A stretch of DNA of 64,000 nt from Mycolicibacterium brumae (GTDB lineage Bacteria > Actinomycetota > Actinomycetes > Mycobacteriales > Mycobacteriaceae). The translations under genes were made by a program, and so were the position numbers. The stretch is from assembly GCF_025215495.1 (NCBI RefSeq), contig NZ_CP104302.1:3100001-3164000 (forward strand), read 5' to 3'. The notes under the pieces were generated by a model. It searched no databases and was not told the origin of the DNA. It worked only from the letters and a program-made list of their open reading frames with translations. Numbering within the stretch: the stretch's first letter is position 1; every line of letters starts with the position of its first letter. Below, piece after piece: positions 1 to 8,335 of this stretch.

Positions 1-5
1 AGGAA

Positions 6-240
6 CCAGGGCGCTTAGTGAGACCTCAGGGCGCTTGGTGAGACACCAGGGCGGCCCGATTCATCGAGTGAGAATCTAGGGACCCGTTGTGCGAGTACAC
101 GTGTGCGACATTTCTCATTCGATGAAAATCGCATCCCAGGTTTCTCACCAAGCACCCTGGCGTCTCACCAAGCACCCTGGCGTCTCACTGGATGACCGGA
201 CCGCCAACATTTCTCACTAGCCGCCCAGGTTTCTCGCTGG
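6..240. repeat. Two opposed arms of 20-bp-period repeats
   Basis: The left arm holds CCAGGGCGCTTAGTGAGAC at 6-24, a near copy at 26-44 and a half copy at 46-53. The right arm holds the reverse complement at 142-160 and 162-180 and a partial copy at 182-192, again at 20-bp spacing. Further TTCTCAC-type cores lie at 211-218 and 230-240. An inner inverted pair (61-74 with 112-125, 13 of 14 bases) sits between the arms. All GTGAGA cores point to the centre near position 93. No gene lies within it. The arrangement resembles multiple protein-binding repeats such as transposase sites at element ends, but no transposase is visible and the array may continue beyond the window. Confidence 0.75.
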
Positions 241-278
241 ATGGCGGAGCCGCAACCAGGCAGCCGGAACGTCGCCCG

Positions 279-1763
279 CTACCGGACGCGCTCGGCGACC
301 GCGAGCCGGGAATGACGTCGGCCGTAGAGTAGGTACACGACCACGCCGAGCACCATCCAGATGATGAAACGGATCCAGGTCACCGCGGTGAGGTTCAGCA
401 TCAGCCAGAGGCAGGCGATGATCGACGCGATCGGCAGCCACGGCGACAGCGGCACCCGGAATCCGCGCTTGAGGTCGGGGCGGGTCTTGCGCAGCACCAG
501 CACCCCGGCGGACACCAGCACGAACGCGAAGAGCGTGCCGACGTTCACCATCTCCTCGAGCTTCTCCATCGGCAGGATCATCCCGGCGAGGATGATCAGG
601 CCGGCGATCATCACGGTGATCCGCACCGGGGTGCCGCGGGAACTGGTCTTGGCCAGTGGCCGCGGCAGCAGACCGTCGCGCGCCATCGCGAACAGCACGC
701 GGGTCTGGCCGAGGACCATCACCATCACCACCGTGGTCAGGCCGGCCAGCGCGCCGACCGAGATCAGCACGGCCGCCCAGTCGATGCCGTTGGCTGAGAA
801 CGCGGTGGCCAGGTTCGCCCGGGTGCCGTCGGGGGCGGTTTTCAGCTCGGTGTAGGACACCATGCCCGAGACCACGATGGACACCGCCACGTAAAGGACG
901 GTGACGATGCCGAGCGTGGCCAGGATGCCCTTGGCGACGTCGCGCTGCGGGTCCTTGGTCTCTTCCGCCGTGGTGGCCACGACGTCGAAGCCGATGAAGG
1001 CGAAGAACACGATCGACGCGCCGGCCAGCACGCCGAACAGGCCGTAGTGGCTGGTGGTCGCGCCGGTCAGCAGGGAGAACAGGGACTGGTCGGCGCCGGT
1101 TCCGGCGGCCTCGCCGGGCTCGGTGGGCGGGATGAACGGGGTGTAGTTGGCCGGGTTGATGTAGAACGCCCCCACGACCACCACGATGAGCACCACCGTG
1201 ACCTTGATCGCGGTGACGATCAGCGAGAACCGGGACGACAGCCGGGTGCCGTAGCAGAGCAGCGCGGCCACCGTCGAGATGATCAGGATGGTGCCGAGGT
1301 CGATGTGCAGTGGTCCGACGTCCCAGCGCATCGGGCCGATGTCGAACCAGTAGCCGAGCACCGTCTGCAGGTACGACGACCAGCCCTGGCCGACCACCGC
1401 CGCGGCGACGGCGAACTCCAGGATCAGGTCCCAGCCGATGATCCAGGCGACGAACTCGCCGAAGGTGGCGTAGGAGAAGGTGTAGGCGCTGCCCGCGACC
1501 GGCAGGGTCGAGGCGAACTCGGCGTAGCACAGCGCGGCCAACCCGCAGGTCACCGCGGCGATCAGGAACGAGATGATGATCGCCGGGCCGGTGATGTTGC
1601 CGGCGGTGGACGCCGTGATGGTGAAAATGCCGGCGCCGACGACGACCGAGACGCCGAAGATGGTCAGGTCGACCCAGGTCAGATCCTTGCGCAGCCGGGT
1701 GCCCGGTTCGTCGGTGTCGGCGATCGACTGCTCACAGGATTTGACGCGCCAGTTCACGGCCAT
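279..1763 (-). CDS. APC-family amino acid permease (Rv3253c-like)
   Basis: This 494-residue polytopic inner-membrane protein belongs to the amino acid/polyamine/organocation superfamily, cationic amino acid transporter-like branch. About twelve hydrophobic segments are visible. The first, around residues 33-55, carries the family signature GVSVVVGAGIF, where unwound helix 1 binds the substrate backbone. A second typical block is YAEFASTLPVAGSAYTF near residue 80. It probably imports an amino acid by proton symport; the substrate cannot be read from sequence. The N-terminus (SCEQSIADTDEP) is typical of mycobacterial members, which supports the ATG at 1763. It is transcribed towards the repeat cluster at the left end, and 54 bases separate it from manA, so it may be read with the mannose operon. 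Confidence 0.88.
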   Translation of the reverse strand: MAVNWRVKSCEQSIADTDEPGTRLRKDLTWVDLTIFGVSVVVGAGIFTITASTAGNITGPAIIISFLIAAVTCGLAALCYAEFASTLPVAGSAYTFSYATFGEFVAWIIGWDLILEFAVAAAVVGQGWSSYLQTVLGYWFDIGPMRWDVGPLHIDLGTILIISTVAALLCYGTRLSSRFSLIVTAIKVTVVLIVVVVGAFYINPANYTPFIPPTEPGEAAGTGADQSLFSLLTGATTSHYGLFGVLAGASIVFFAFIGFDVVATTAEETKDPQRDVAKGILATLGIVTVLYVAVSIVVSGMVSYTELKTAPDGTRANLATAFSANGIDWAAVLISVGALAGLTTVVMVMVLGQTRVLFAMARDGLLPRPLAKTSSRGTPVRITVMIAGLIILAGMILPMEKLEEMVNVGTLFAFVLVSAGVLVLRKTRPDLKRGFRVPLSPWLPIASIIACLWLMLNLTAVTWIRFIIWMVLGVVVYLLYGRRHSRLAVAERVR

Positions 1764-1817
1764 CCGGGCAATCTAGCGCCTCACAGAGCGGCGCCGCCGG
1801 TTACCGGGCTGATTCGC

Positions 1818-3044
1818 TCACAGTCCGGGTGTGACCCGGAACAGCTTCGCGGGCTCGTTGGCGCGCAACCGGACCGGGCCGTCGTCGGCCGGCGCCCACA
1901 CCGACTCACCGCGGCGCAGCTCCAGCGTCGCCGACGGGCAGCGGACCTCGACGGTCCCGGCGGCGCAGACCAGAATCTGCGGGCCGTCGTGGCGCGAGGG
2001 CGCCTCGACCTCGCAGCCCAGGAACTCCCCGTCCAGATCGAACACCGACACCGCGAACTCCGGCGCGGGGCTGGGGTAGATCGACTCGCAGCCCTCACGG
2101 CGGGCCTGCGGACACAGATCGGCCGGGGTGACCGGGGCGAAGTCCAGCACCCGCAGCAGTTCGGCCACGTCGACGTGCTTGGGGGTCAGCCCCCCGCGCA
2201 GCACATTGTCGGAGTTGGCCATCACCTCCAGCCCCACCCCGCGCAGGTAGCTGTGCAGGTTGCCGGCCGGCAGCGCGATGGCCTCACCGGGCTCCAGCCG
2301 AACCCGGTTCAGCAGCAGCGCGGCCAGCACACCGGCGTCGCCGGGGTACCGCTCGCCGAGTTCCAGCAGCGTCTTGGCCTCGGGCAGGAACTCGGTGGCG
2401 CCCGAGCGCAGGTAGCCGATGGCGCCGTCGAGCACCGCCGGGACCAGCGCGTCCAGCCCCGGCTGCGGAGCGGTGATCCAGGTGGTGAACAGCGCCCGCA
2501 GCCCGTCGGCGGGCGGCTGCCCGATCAACAGCGCGATATAGGGGTCCAGGTCGGCGACGTTCAGCGCGCGCATCAGCGCCACCGACTGCTCGACGGGCCG
2601 GAACCCGGCCAGCGCCTCGAACGGGCCGAGCGCGATCAGGATCTCGGGTTTGTGGCTGCGGTCGCGGTAATTGCGCTCCGGGGACAACAAGGGGATGCCG
2701 AGCCGGTCCTCGCGTTCGAAGCCCTCGACCGCCTGGGCGCTGCTCGGATGGGCCTGCAGGGACAGCGGTTCGTCGGCGGCCAGCACCTTGACCAAGAACG
2801 GCAGCACGTCGCCGAACCGGTCCCGCACCGCGGCGCCCAGTTGCTTGTCGGGTTCGGACCGCACCAGGTCCAGCAGCGACCATTCGCCGGTGTCGGTCAC
2901 CACCACCGCCGGGTCGCCGGGGTGGGCGCCGAGCCAGAGTTCGGCCTCCGGGTGTTCGGCGGGCACCTCCCGGCCGGTGAAGTCCGCGATCGCGGTGCGC
3001 GATCCCCACGCGTAGGTGCGGATCACGCCGTGCATCCGGTTCAC
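1818..3044 (-). CDS. manA: Mannose-6-phosphate isomerase, class I
   Basis: This cytoplasmic zinc enzyme interconverts fructose-6-phosphate and mannose-6-phosphate and so feeds GDP-mannose, mannolipids and lipoarabinomannan. The 408-residue length is normal for class I enzymes. Visible family blocks are the N-terminal YAWGS, LQAHPS near residue 96 (zinc-site region), SHKPE near 130 and the LRGGLTPKHVDV block near 285, which carries the active-site Arg/Lys signature. The ATG overlaps the stop of the upstream TobH-like gene by ATGA, so translation is probably coupled. It is the last gene of the operon pmmA - TobH-like - manA. Confidence 0.95.
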   Translation of the reverse strand: MNRMHGVIRTYAWGSRTAIADFTGREVPAEHPEAELWLGAHPGDPAVVVTDTGEWSLLDLVRSEPDKQLGAAVRDRFGDVLPFLVKVLAADEPLSLQAHPSSAQAVEGFEREDRLGIPLLSPERNYRDRSHKPEILIALGPFEALAGFRPVEQSVALMRALNVADLDPYIALLIGQPPADGLRALFTTWITAPQPGLDALVPAVLDGAIGYLRSGATEFLPEAKTLLELGERYPGDAGVLAALLLNRVRLEPGEAIALPAGNLHSYLRGVGLEVMANSDNVLRGGLTPKHVDVAELLRVLDFAPVTPADLCPQARREGCESIYPSPAPEFAVSVFDLDGEFLGCEVEAPSRHDGPQILVCAAGTVEVRCPSATLELRRGESVWAPADDGPVRLRANEPAKLFRVTPGL

Positions 3045-4135
3045 CGGCGCTCACCGCCGAGCAGTCCGAGGTAGGCGGCGGCCATCTCCAGCCGCACCGC
3101 CAGCACCGCGAGTTGTTGCTCGACGCGGTCGGCGCCGGCCGCGGCGGGCCCGTCGGCGCCGCTGGGCACATCGGCCGAGGCCAGCAGGTCGACGTCGGCG
3201 AAGGGCGCGGTCCGGGCGGCGACGACGGCGTGCTCGGCAGCCAGGGTGGGGGTCAGCACCAGCGGGCGGCCGGGCAGCGGCCCGTCGAGTTCCTCGTCGT
3301 GGAACAGGTCGGCGACGGCGTCGCCGCCGAGGCCGTCGCGCAGCGCGGTCAAGGCGTCAGCCAGCGGCGCCGCGGCGACCACCTGACGTCCGACCCGCAG
3401 CAGCACCTCCCCGGCATGCCGGGCCAGCGCCAGGGTGGCCGCGTTGTCGCCGGCCAGCACCACCGCACGGCTCGAAATCCGTTGCGCCAGAAGCTTTGCC
3501 GCGTTGGTGAACAGTTCACGTCCGGCGCTGTTGCGCAGCGCCTCGGCGTCGAGTTCGTCGGCCAGCGCGTTGAGATCGAGGCTGTCGGGCGCGCCCACCG
3601 CGAGCCCCACCGCGGCGCCGACGGCAAGCCCGACCGCCAGGAACCGGGTCACGCCGAACGCGTCGGGCACACTCACCCGCGGGGACAGATCGGCGGCGCG
3701 GCCGGCGGCGGCTTCCCGCAGCGGGCCCGCCATCGGGGCGGCGACCACCACCCGGGCGCCGCGACGGGTTCCGGCGCCGACGGCCGACACCAGCGCCGGG
3801 TCCTCCGGGTCGTCGCCGGCGACCACCAGCAGATCCAGCGGTCCGATCCACCGCGGCGCCTCGGCGACCACCGTGATCGGCTGGGCGGCGACCGGGTTCA
3901 GCACCGCGGCCAGCATCGCCCCGGCGGACGCCGCGGGCCCGCGGCCGCACACCCAGATCAGCGACCGGGGTCGGTCGGCGCCGGCGATCGGCTCCAGCGC
4001 GCCCTCGGCGACGGCGGCGGCCACCGCGCGGACCTGCGCCCCGGCCATCGACGCGCCGCGCAGCAGACCGTCGCGGTCGGCGTCGATCAGGGCGTCGGCG
4101 TCGTCGAGATCGGGGCCGGCCCGCAATGCGCTCAC
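3041..4135 (-). CDS. TobH-like SIS-fold protein between pmmA and manA (Rv3256c-like)
   Basis: This protein of about 364 residues is rich in Ala, Asp and Val. It is conserved between pmmA and manA in mycobacteria and is usually annotated TobH or sugar-isomerase-like. Stretches such as RSLIWVCGRGPAASAGAML and LDLLVVAGDDPEDP fit a Rossmann-like SIS fold seen in phosphoglucose/phosphomannose isomerases, but I cannot identify a catalytic residue with certainty. The open frame continues upstream into pmmA. I start at the GTG at 4135 because it forms a GTGA overlap with the pmmA stop, the usual arrangement here, and Mtb Rv3256c has similar length. Context implies a role in mannose metabolism. Confidence 0.8.
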   Translation of the reverse strand: MSALRAGPDLDDADALIDADRDGLLRGASMAGAQVRAVAAAVAEGALEPIAGADRPRSLIWVCGRGPAASAGAMLAAVLNPVAAQPITVVAEAPRWIGPLDLLVVAGDDPEDPALVSAVGAGTRRGARVVVAAPMAGPLREAAAGRAADLSPRVSVPDAFGVTRFLAVGLAVGAAVGLAVGAPDSLDLNALADELDAEALRNSAGRELFTNAAKLLAQRISSRAVVLAGDNAATLALARHAGEVLLRVGRQVVAAAPLADALTALRDGLGGDAVADLFHDEELDGPLPGRPLVLTPTLAAEHAVVAARTAPFADVDLLASADVPSGADGPAAAGADRVEQQLAVLAVRLEMAAAYLGLLGGERR

Positions 4136-5523
4136 GATTCCCCCGTCGGCGCCGGCAGCGCGGCGATCACCGCGGCGACCCGGTCCACAATCGCGGCGAC
4201 GGCGTCGGCGTCGGCGGCTTCGGCGTTGAGCCGCAGCAGCGGTTCGGTGTTGGAGCTGCGCAGGTTGAACCAGGCGCGCTCGCCCAAGTCGACGGTCACG
4301 CCGTCGAGTTCGTCGGTGGCCACCACGGCCGGGCCGAAGTCGGCGAGCACCGCCGCGACGGCGGCCGGGGCGTCGGCGACGGTGAAGTTGATCTCGCCGG
4401 AGGCGGCATAGCGCTCGTAGTCGGCGGCCAGCTCCGACAGCGGGCGGTCCTGGCGGCCGAGTTCGGCCAGCACGTAGAGCGCGGCCAGCATCCCGGAGTC
4501 CGCGCACCAGAAGTCCCGGAAATAGTAGTGCGCGGAATGCTCGCCGCCGAAGATCGCGCCGGTCTCGGCCATCAGCGCCTTGATGTAGGAGTGCCCGACC
4601 CGGGAGCGCACCGGCTGCCCGCCGCGCTCGGCGATCAGCTCGGGCACCGCGCGGGAGGTGATCAGGTTGTGGATCACCGTCGCGCCGGGCTGCCGGGTCA
4701 ACTCCCGGGCGGCGACCAGCGCCGTCACCGCCGACGGGGAGACCGCCTGGCCGCGCTCGTCGACGACGAAGCACCGGTCGGCGTCGCCGTCGAAGGCCAG
4801 GCCGAGGTCGGCGCCCTGCTCGACGACGAACCGCTGCAGGTCGACGAGGTTCTTCGGGTCCAGCGGGTTCGCCTCGTGGTTGGGGAAGCTGCCGTCGAGC
4901 TCGAAATACAGCGGGATCATGGTCAGCGACTCGATTGGGCCGAGCACCGCGGGCGCGGTGTGTCCGGCCATCCCGTTGCCGGCGTCCACGGCCACCCGCA
5001 GCGGCCGCAGGCCGGTGACGTCGACCAGGGTGCGCAGGAAGTCGCCGTAGTCGGAGAGCACGTCGGCGTCGCTGATGGCGCCGGGCGGGCCGTCGTAGCC
5101 GGGCACCCCGGCGATGACCTCTTCGCGGATGGTCGCCAGGCCGGTGTCCTGGCCGACGGGTTTGGCGCCGGCGCGGCACAGTTTGATGCCGTTGTAGGCG
5201 GCCGGGTTGTGGCTGGCGGTGAACATCGCGCCCGGGCAGTTCAGTTTGCCGGCGGCGAAGTAGAGCTGGTCGGTGGACGACAGCCCGATCCGCACGACGT
5301 CGACGCCCTGGGCCATCACGCCGTCGGCGAATGCGGCGGCCAGCGCCGGGGAGCTTTCGCGCATGTCGTAGCCGATGACGACCTGGTCGGCCTCGTCCCG
5401 GATCAGCCTCGCGAAGGCGGCGCCGACGTCGGCGACGAAGGACTCGTCGATTTGCTCGCCCACCACGCCGCGCACGTCGTAGGCCTTGATGACGCGGTTG
5501 ACCGCCTCGGCGGAACGGGGCAT
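4132..5523 (-). CDS. pmmA: Phosphomannomutase/phosphoglucomutase (Rv3257c-like)
   Basis: This 463-residue alpha-D-phosphohexomutase converts mannose-6-phosphate to mannose-1-phosphate in the cytoplasm, the step before GDP-mannose. All four family signatures are present: the catalytic phosphoserine loop TASHNPAAYNGIKL near residue 101, the metal loop FDGDADRCF near 245, the sugar-recognition loop GGEHSAHYYF near 327 and the phosphate-binding RSSNTEP near 430. The ATG at 5523 has AGGAG about 7 bases upstream. It leads a three-gene operon with 4-base overlaps. A TAGGCT -10 element lies at 5561-5566. Confidence 0.96.
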   Translation of the reverse strand: MPRSAEAVNRVIKAYDVRGVVGEQIDESFVADVGAAFARLIRDEADQVVIGYDMRESSPALAAAFADGVMAQGVDVVRIGLSSTDQLYFAAGKLNCPGAMFTASHNPAAYNGIKLCRAGAKPVGQDTGLATIREEVIAGVPGYDGPPGAISDADVLSDYGDFLRTLVDVTGLRPLRVAVDAGNGMAGHTAPAVLGPIESLTMIPLYFELDGSFPNHEANPLDPKNLVDLQRFVVEQGADLGLAFDGDADRCFVVDERGQAVSPSAVTALVAARELTRQPGATVIHNLITSRAVPELIAERGGQPVRSRVGHSYIKALMAETGAIFGGEHSAHYYFRDFWCADSGMLAALYVLAELGRQDRPLSELAADYERYAASGEINFTVADAPAAVAAVLADFGPAVVATDELDGVTVDLGERAWFNLRSSNTEPLLRLNAEAADADAVAAIVDRVAAVIAALPAPTGES

Positions 5524-5551
5524 CGGCGATCTCCTGACGGGACGTTGACGG

Positions 5552-5584
5552 GGTCGGTCAAGCCTAGTCGGTCAGGTCAGGTCA
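5552..5584 (-). promoter_or_regulatory. Likely pmmA promoter with clustered GGTCA repeats
   Basis: On the minus strand TAGGCT (5566-5561) makes a good mycobacterial -10 box, giving a leader of about 30 bases that contains the pmmA ribosome-binding site. Three tandem GGTCA units (plus strand, 5570-5584) occupy the region just upstream of the -10 and a fourth lies at 5556-5560. The repeats could be a regulator site or chance. Confidence 0.45.
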
Positions 5585-5601
5585 GCGGGATTTGCCGGTC
5601 G

Positions 5602-6009
5602 CTACTTCGACGGATCCGGCAGCACGCGCAGATGCCCGCGGCGACGGCCGGTCGGGGCGGGGTGGGCGGCGGGCTGGGCCAGCGCCTGGGCGGTGACCGA
5701 CGCGCCGGCCGGCTCGAACCCGGCGCGCGGGGCGGCCGGGCGTTGCTGGCCCTCGCGGACCGCGTCGGCCAGCGCGACCAGATCGTCTTCATCAGGGCTT
5801 TCCGGCAGCGGACCGGCGTGCCGCACCAACTCCCAGCCTCGCGGGGCGGTGATGCGGCTGGCGTGGCCCACGCACAGGTCCCAGGAGTGCGGCTCACGGA
5901 TGGTGGCCAGGGGGCCGACGACGGCGGTTGAATCCGCGTACACGAACGTCAACGTCGCCACCGCGTAATGGGGGCACCCGGGCCTGCAGCAGCGACGGGG
6001 AACATTCAC
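5602..6009 (-). CDS. DUF3499 cysteine-motif protein (Rv3258c-like)
   Basis: This small soluble actinobacterial protein of about 135 residues has unknown function. Its N-terminus carries CCRPGC followed by YAVATLTFVY and then a WDLCxxH segment, a pattern suggesting a zinc ribbon (Cys, Cys, Cys, His). The C-terminal half is Pro/Ala-rich and ends with a basic segment. The open frame can begin at 6054, but I prefer the GTG at 6009 because family members begin right before PRRCCRPGC and TAGCCT lies 7 bases upstream (6017-6022), typical of a leaderless start. It diverges from the zincin-like gene at 6099. Confidence 0.8.
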   Translation of the reverse strand: MNVPRRCCRPGCPHYAVATLTFVYADSTAVVGPLATIREPHSWDLCVGHASRITAPRGWELVRHAGPLPESPDEDDLVALADAVREGQQRPAAPRAGFEPAGASVTAQALAQPAAHPAPTGRRRGHLRVLPDPSK

Positions 6010-6016
6010 GCAACTG

Positions 6017-6022
6017 AGGCTA
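6017..6022 (-). promoter_or_regulatory. -10 box TAGCCT of the DUF3499 gene
   Basis: TAGCCT is separated by 7 bases from the GTG at 6009, consistent with transcription starting at or beside the start codon. Confidence 0.45.
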
Positions 6023-6086
6023 GCGTGCCCATCGACCGTCTCGGCGCCGGACACGCTGCGTCGCGGCCGCTCCGATGTCCAACCGT

Positions 6087-6092
6087 TACGAT
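6087..6092 (+). promoter_or_regulatory. -10 box TACGAT for a leaderless transcript
   Basis: TACGAT is followed by exactly 6 bases and then the GTG at 6099, so transcription probably begins on the start codon. Confidence 0.55.
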
Positions 6093-6098
6093 TGCGCG

Positions 6099-6578
6099 GT
6101 GGCCGATCCGCGCACTTCCCGCCGCGCCCGCGCCGTCAGCCGGCATGGTCGCGAGTTCCGCGGGCCGCTGCTGCCGCCGACCGTTCCGGGCTGGCGCAGC
6201 CGGGCGGAGCGCTTCGACATGGCTGTGCTCGAGGCCTATGAGCCGATCGAGCGACGCTGGCGTCAGCGCCTGTCCGAACTGGACGTGGCCGTCGACGAGA
6301 TCCCCCGCATCGCCGCGCGCGACCCGCAGAACGTGAACTTCCCGCCCGAGGTGGTGGCCGATGGGCCGATCGCGCTGGCCCGACTGATCCCGGCCGGGGT
6401 GGATGTCCGCGGCGAGGCGACCCGGGCGCGGATCGTGCTGTTCCGCCGGCCGATCGAACGGCGCGCCAAGGACACCGTGGAACTGGGCGATCTGCTGCAC
6501 GAGATCCTGGTCGCCCAGGTGGCGATTCATCTTGGGGTGGAACCCTCCGTTATCGACCCCACGATCGGTGATGCCTAG
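6099..6578 (+). CDS. Zincin-like metallopeptidase-family protein (Rv3259-like)
   Basis: This protein of about 159 residues belongs to the small actinobacterial zincin-1 metallopeptidase family. A conserved core PLLPPTVPGWRSRAERFD is followed near the C-terminus by LLHEILVAQVAIHLG. In true members of the fold this position is HExxH. Here the His-Glu remains but the second His is replaced by Val (HEILV), so peptidase activity is doubtful. I choose the GTG at 6099 over the upstream ATG at 6075 because of the TACGAT box placed 6 bases before it. The gene runs convergently into whiB2, with 5 bases between the stops. Its function is unknown. Confidence 0.82.
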   Translation: MADPRTSRRARAVSRHGREFRGPLLPPTVPGWRSRAERFDMAVLEAYEPIERRWRQRLSELDVAVDEIPRIAARDPQNVNFPPEVVADGPIALARLIPAGVDVRGEATRARIVLFRRPIERRAKDTVELGDLLHEILVAQVAIHLGVEPSVIDPTIGDA

Positions 6579-6583
6579 TTTCG

Positions 6584-6952
6584 CTAGATGATCCCGCGTT
6601 TGAGGCGACGGCGCTCCCGCTCGGACAGTCCGCCCCAGATGCCGAACCGCTCGTCGTTGGCCAGGGCGTACTCCAGGCAGGCGTCCTTGACTTCGCAGCC
6701 CAGGCAGATCCGCTTGGCTTCCCGGGTCGAGCCGCCCTTCTCGGGGAAGAACGCCTCAGGGTCGGTCTGCGCGCACAGCGCGCGCTCCTGCCACTGGTTG
6801 TCCTCCGGGTCGATCTCAGCTTCCGCGTCCATCGCACTCGGCACCAGACTCAGGTGCGGCCGCGGCGGCAGCCCCGGCAACCCGAGCGGAGTCGGAACGA
6901 TGTCGGCACGGGACGTGCCTGCAAACGCGCCAAGAAAATGGTCAAACGACAT
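6584..6952 (-). CDS. whiB2: WhiB2/WhmD iron-sulfur regulator
   Basis: This 122-residue WhiB-family protein is the mycobacterial WhiB2 (WhmD of M. smegmatis), an essential septation and cell-division regulator. The C-terminal 80 residues hold four iron-sulfur ligands: the Cys of ALCAQTDPEAFF, the pair in CLGC and the Cys of DACLEYAL. The turn GIWGGLSERER and a basic tail for DNA contact follow. The N-terminal 40 residues, rich in Pro and Leu, are longer than in Mtb WhiB2 (89 residues) but like WhmD. AGGAGG lies 8 bases upstream of the ATG at 6952, which supports the long form. A leader and regulatory region of about 400 bases precedes it. Confidence 0.95.
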   Translation of the reverse strand: MSFDHFLGAFAGTSRADIVPTPLGLPGLPPRPHLSLVPSAMDAEAEIDPEDNQWQERALCAQTDPEAFFPEKGGSTREAKRICLGCEVKDACLEYALANDERFGIWGGLSERERRRLKRGII

Positions 6953-7366
6953 GTCTCCGCCTCCTCACCCTGAATAATTTGGAACTCGTTGGTCTTCCGC
7001 TATCGAGCTATGGCCGAACAGTTCGAACATTTGATCGAATCTCGGTCTGCGACACCGGAACCGGCGGTCTAAACCGGGAATGACACTGGTGTGATTAGAC
7101 ACGCGATAGGCGCCCAGGTCAAGTGATTCGGGGTGTTCACATAGCATTCTCCCCCGACAAACCGGCGCGTCGAAACTCTGGCGTGTCGCAAGAGTGACCA
7201 AATCGACACTTCGCATATTGCTGAAATCCACGTCACGGGTAGACATTTCGGCATATTCGCCATTCCCCGCGGCCCGTCATGTCACGGTACGGCCTCAATC
7301 CACCGCGGGCGAACCGGCAGGCACGCGGCGACGCCCCCGCGGCGCGACTCACTAGGCTGATCTCCC
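6953..7366. promoter_or_regulatory. whiB2-fbiA divergent intergenic region with GACAC motifs
   Basis: These 414 bases contain no convincing gene and are less G+C-rich than their flanks. Five copies of GACAC, the core recognised by WhiA in actinomycetes, occur: 7051-7055, 7082-7086, 7098-7102 and 7205-7209 on the plus strand and 7183-7187 on the minus strand. The pair at 7082-7102 flanks a GTGTGATTAGACAC dyad. The AGGAGG of whiB2 is at the left edge. A TAGGCT box at 7353-7358, 8 bases before the fbiA GTG, probably drives fbiA. Confidence 0.55.
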
Positions 7367-8335
7367 GTGAGGATCACCGTTCTGGTCGGCGGCGTCGGCG
7401 GCGCGCGGTTTCTGCTCGGCGTGCGCAAGCTGCTTGAGCAGACCCCCGGCCCGCATGAGCTGACCGCCATCGTCAACATCGGCGACGACGCCTGGATGCA
7501 CGGGGTGCGGATCTGCCCGGATCTGGACACCTGCATGTACACCCTCGGCGGTGGCATCGACCCGGAGCGCGGCTGGGGGCACCGCGACGAGACCTGGAAC
7601 GCCAAGGCGGAACTGGCCGCCTACGGCGTGCAACCGGATTGGTTCGGCCTCGGCGACCGCGACCTGGCCACCCATCTGGTGCGCAGCCAGATGCTGCGGG
7701 CCGGCTATCCGTTGTCGCAGATCACCAAGGCGCTGTGTCACCGCTGGGACCCCGGCGCCACCCTGCTGCCGGTCAGCGACGACCGCTGCGAGACACATGT
7801 GGTGATCACCGACCCGGACACCGGCGACCGGCGTGCCATCCACTTCCAGGAATGGTGGGTGCGCTACCGCGCGCAAGTCCCGACCCACAGCTTCGCGTTC
7901 GTCGGCTCAGAAAGCGCCACCGCCGGCCCCGGGGTCGCCGAGGCGCTGACCGAGGCCGACGTGGTGTTCATCGCGCCGTCGAACCCGGTGGTCAGCATCG
8001 GGGCGATCCTGGCCGTGCCCGGTGTCCGGGCCGCGTTGCGCTCCACCGCCGCCCCGGTGATCGGCTACTCCCCCATCATCGGCGGCAAACCGCTGCGCGG
8101 CATGGCCGACGCCTGCCTGGAGGTGGTGGGGGTGGAAACCAGTTCCGAGGCCGTCGGCAAGCACTACGGCGCGCGCTCGGGGACCGGGATCCTGGACGGC
8201 TGGCTGATCAGCGACGGCGACACCGCCGAGGTGCCCGGCGTCGACGTTCGCAGCATCCCGCTGTTGATGACCGATCCGGACGCGACCGCCGAAATGGTCC
8301 GCGCCGGAATCGATCTCGCCGGGCTCACACTGTGA
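7367..8335 (+). CDS. fbiA: F420 biosynthesis phosphotransferase FbiA (CofD)
   Basis: This 322-residue cytoplasmic enzyme transfers the phosphoenolpyruvyl/phospholactyl moiety from its GDP-activated donor to FO, making the F420-0 skeleton of the deazaflavin cofactor. The N-terminal glycine loop VGGVGGARF, the block [17 protein letters not shown] near residue 42, the [13 protein letters not shown] segment near 93 and [17 protein letters not shown] near 227 are typical of CofD. It starts at GTG 7367, shortly after a TAGGCT box, with no Shine-Dalgarno. It overlaps fbiB by GTGA, so the two are coupled. Confidence 0.96.
   Translation: MRITVLVGGVGGARFLLGVRKLLEQTPGPHELTAIVNIGDDAWMHGVRICPDLDTCMYTLGGGIDPERGWGHRDETWNAKAELAAYGVQPDWFGLGDRDLATHLVRSQMLRAGYPLSQITKALCHRWDPGATLLPVSDDRCETHVVITDPDTGDRRAIHFQEWWVRYRAQVPTHSFAFVGSESATAGPGVAEALTEADVVFIAPSNPVVSIGAILAVPGVRAALRSTAAPVIGYSPIIGGKPLRGMADACLEVVGVETSSEAVGKHYGARSGTGILDGWLISDGDTAEVPGVDVRSIPLLMTDPDATAEMVRAGIDLAGLTL

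Noticed and set aside
1047..3074. Long plus-strand open frame of 675 codons opposite the permease and manA genes
   Set aside because: It is antisense to two clear genes, has low-complexity Gly/Arg/Gln composition and no family motif. It arises from the G+C-rich codon pattern.
3041..5179. 712-codon frame joining the TobH-like gene with sequence inside pmmA
   Set aside because: The upstream half is a shadow of pmmA. The GTGA overlap at 4135 gives a standard start.
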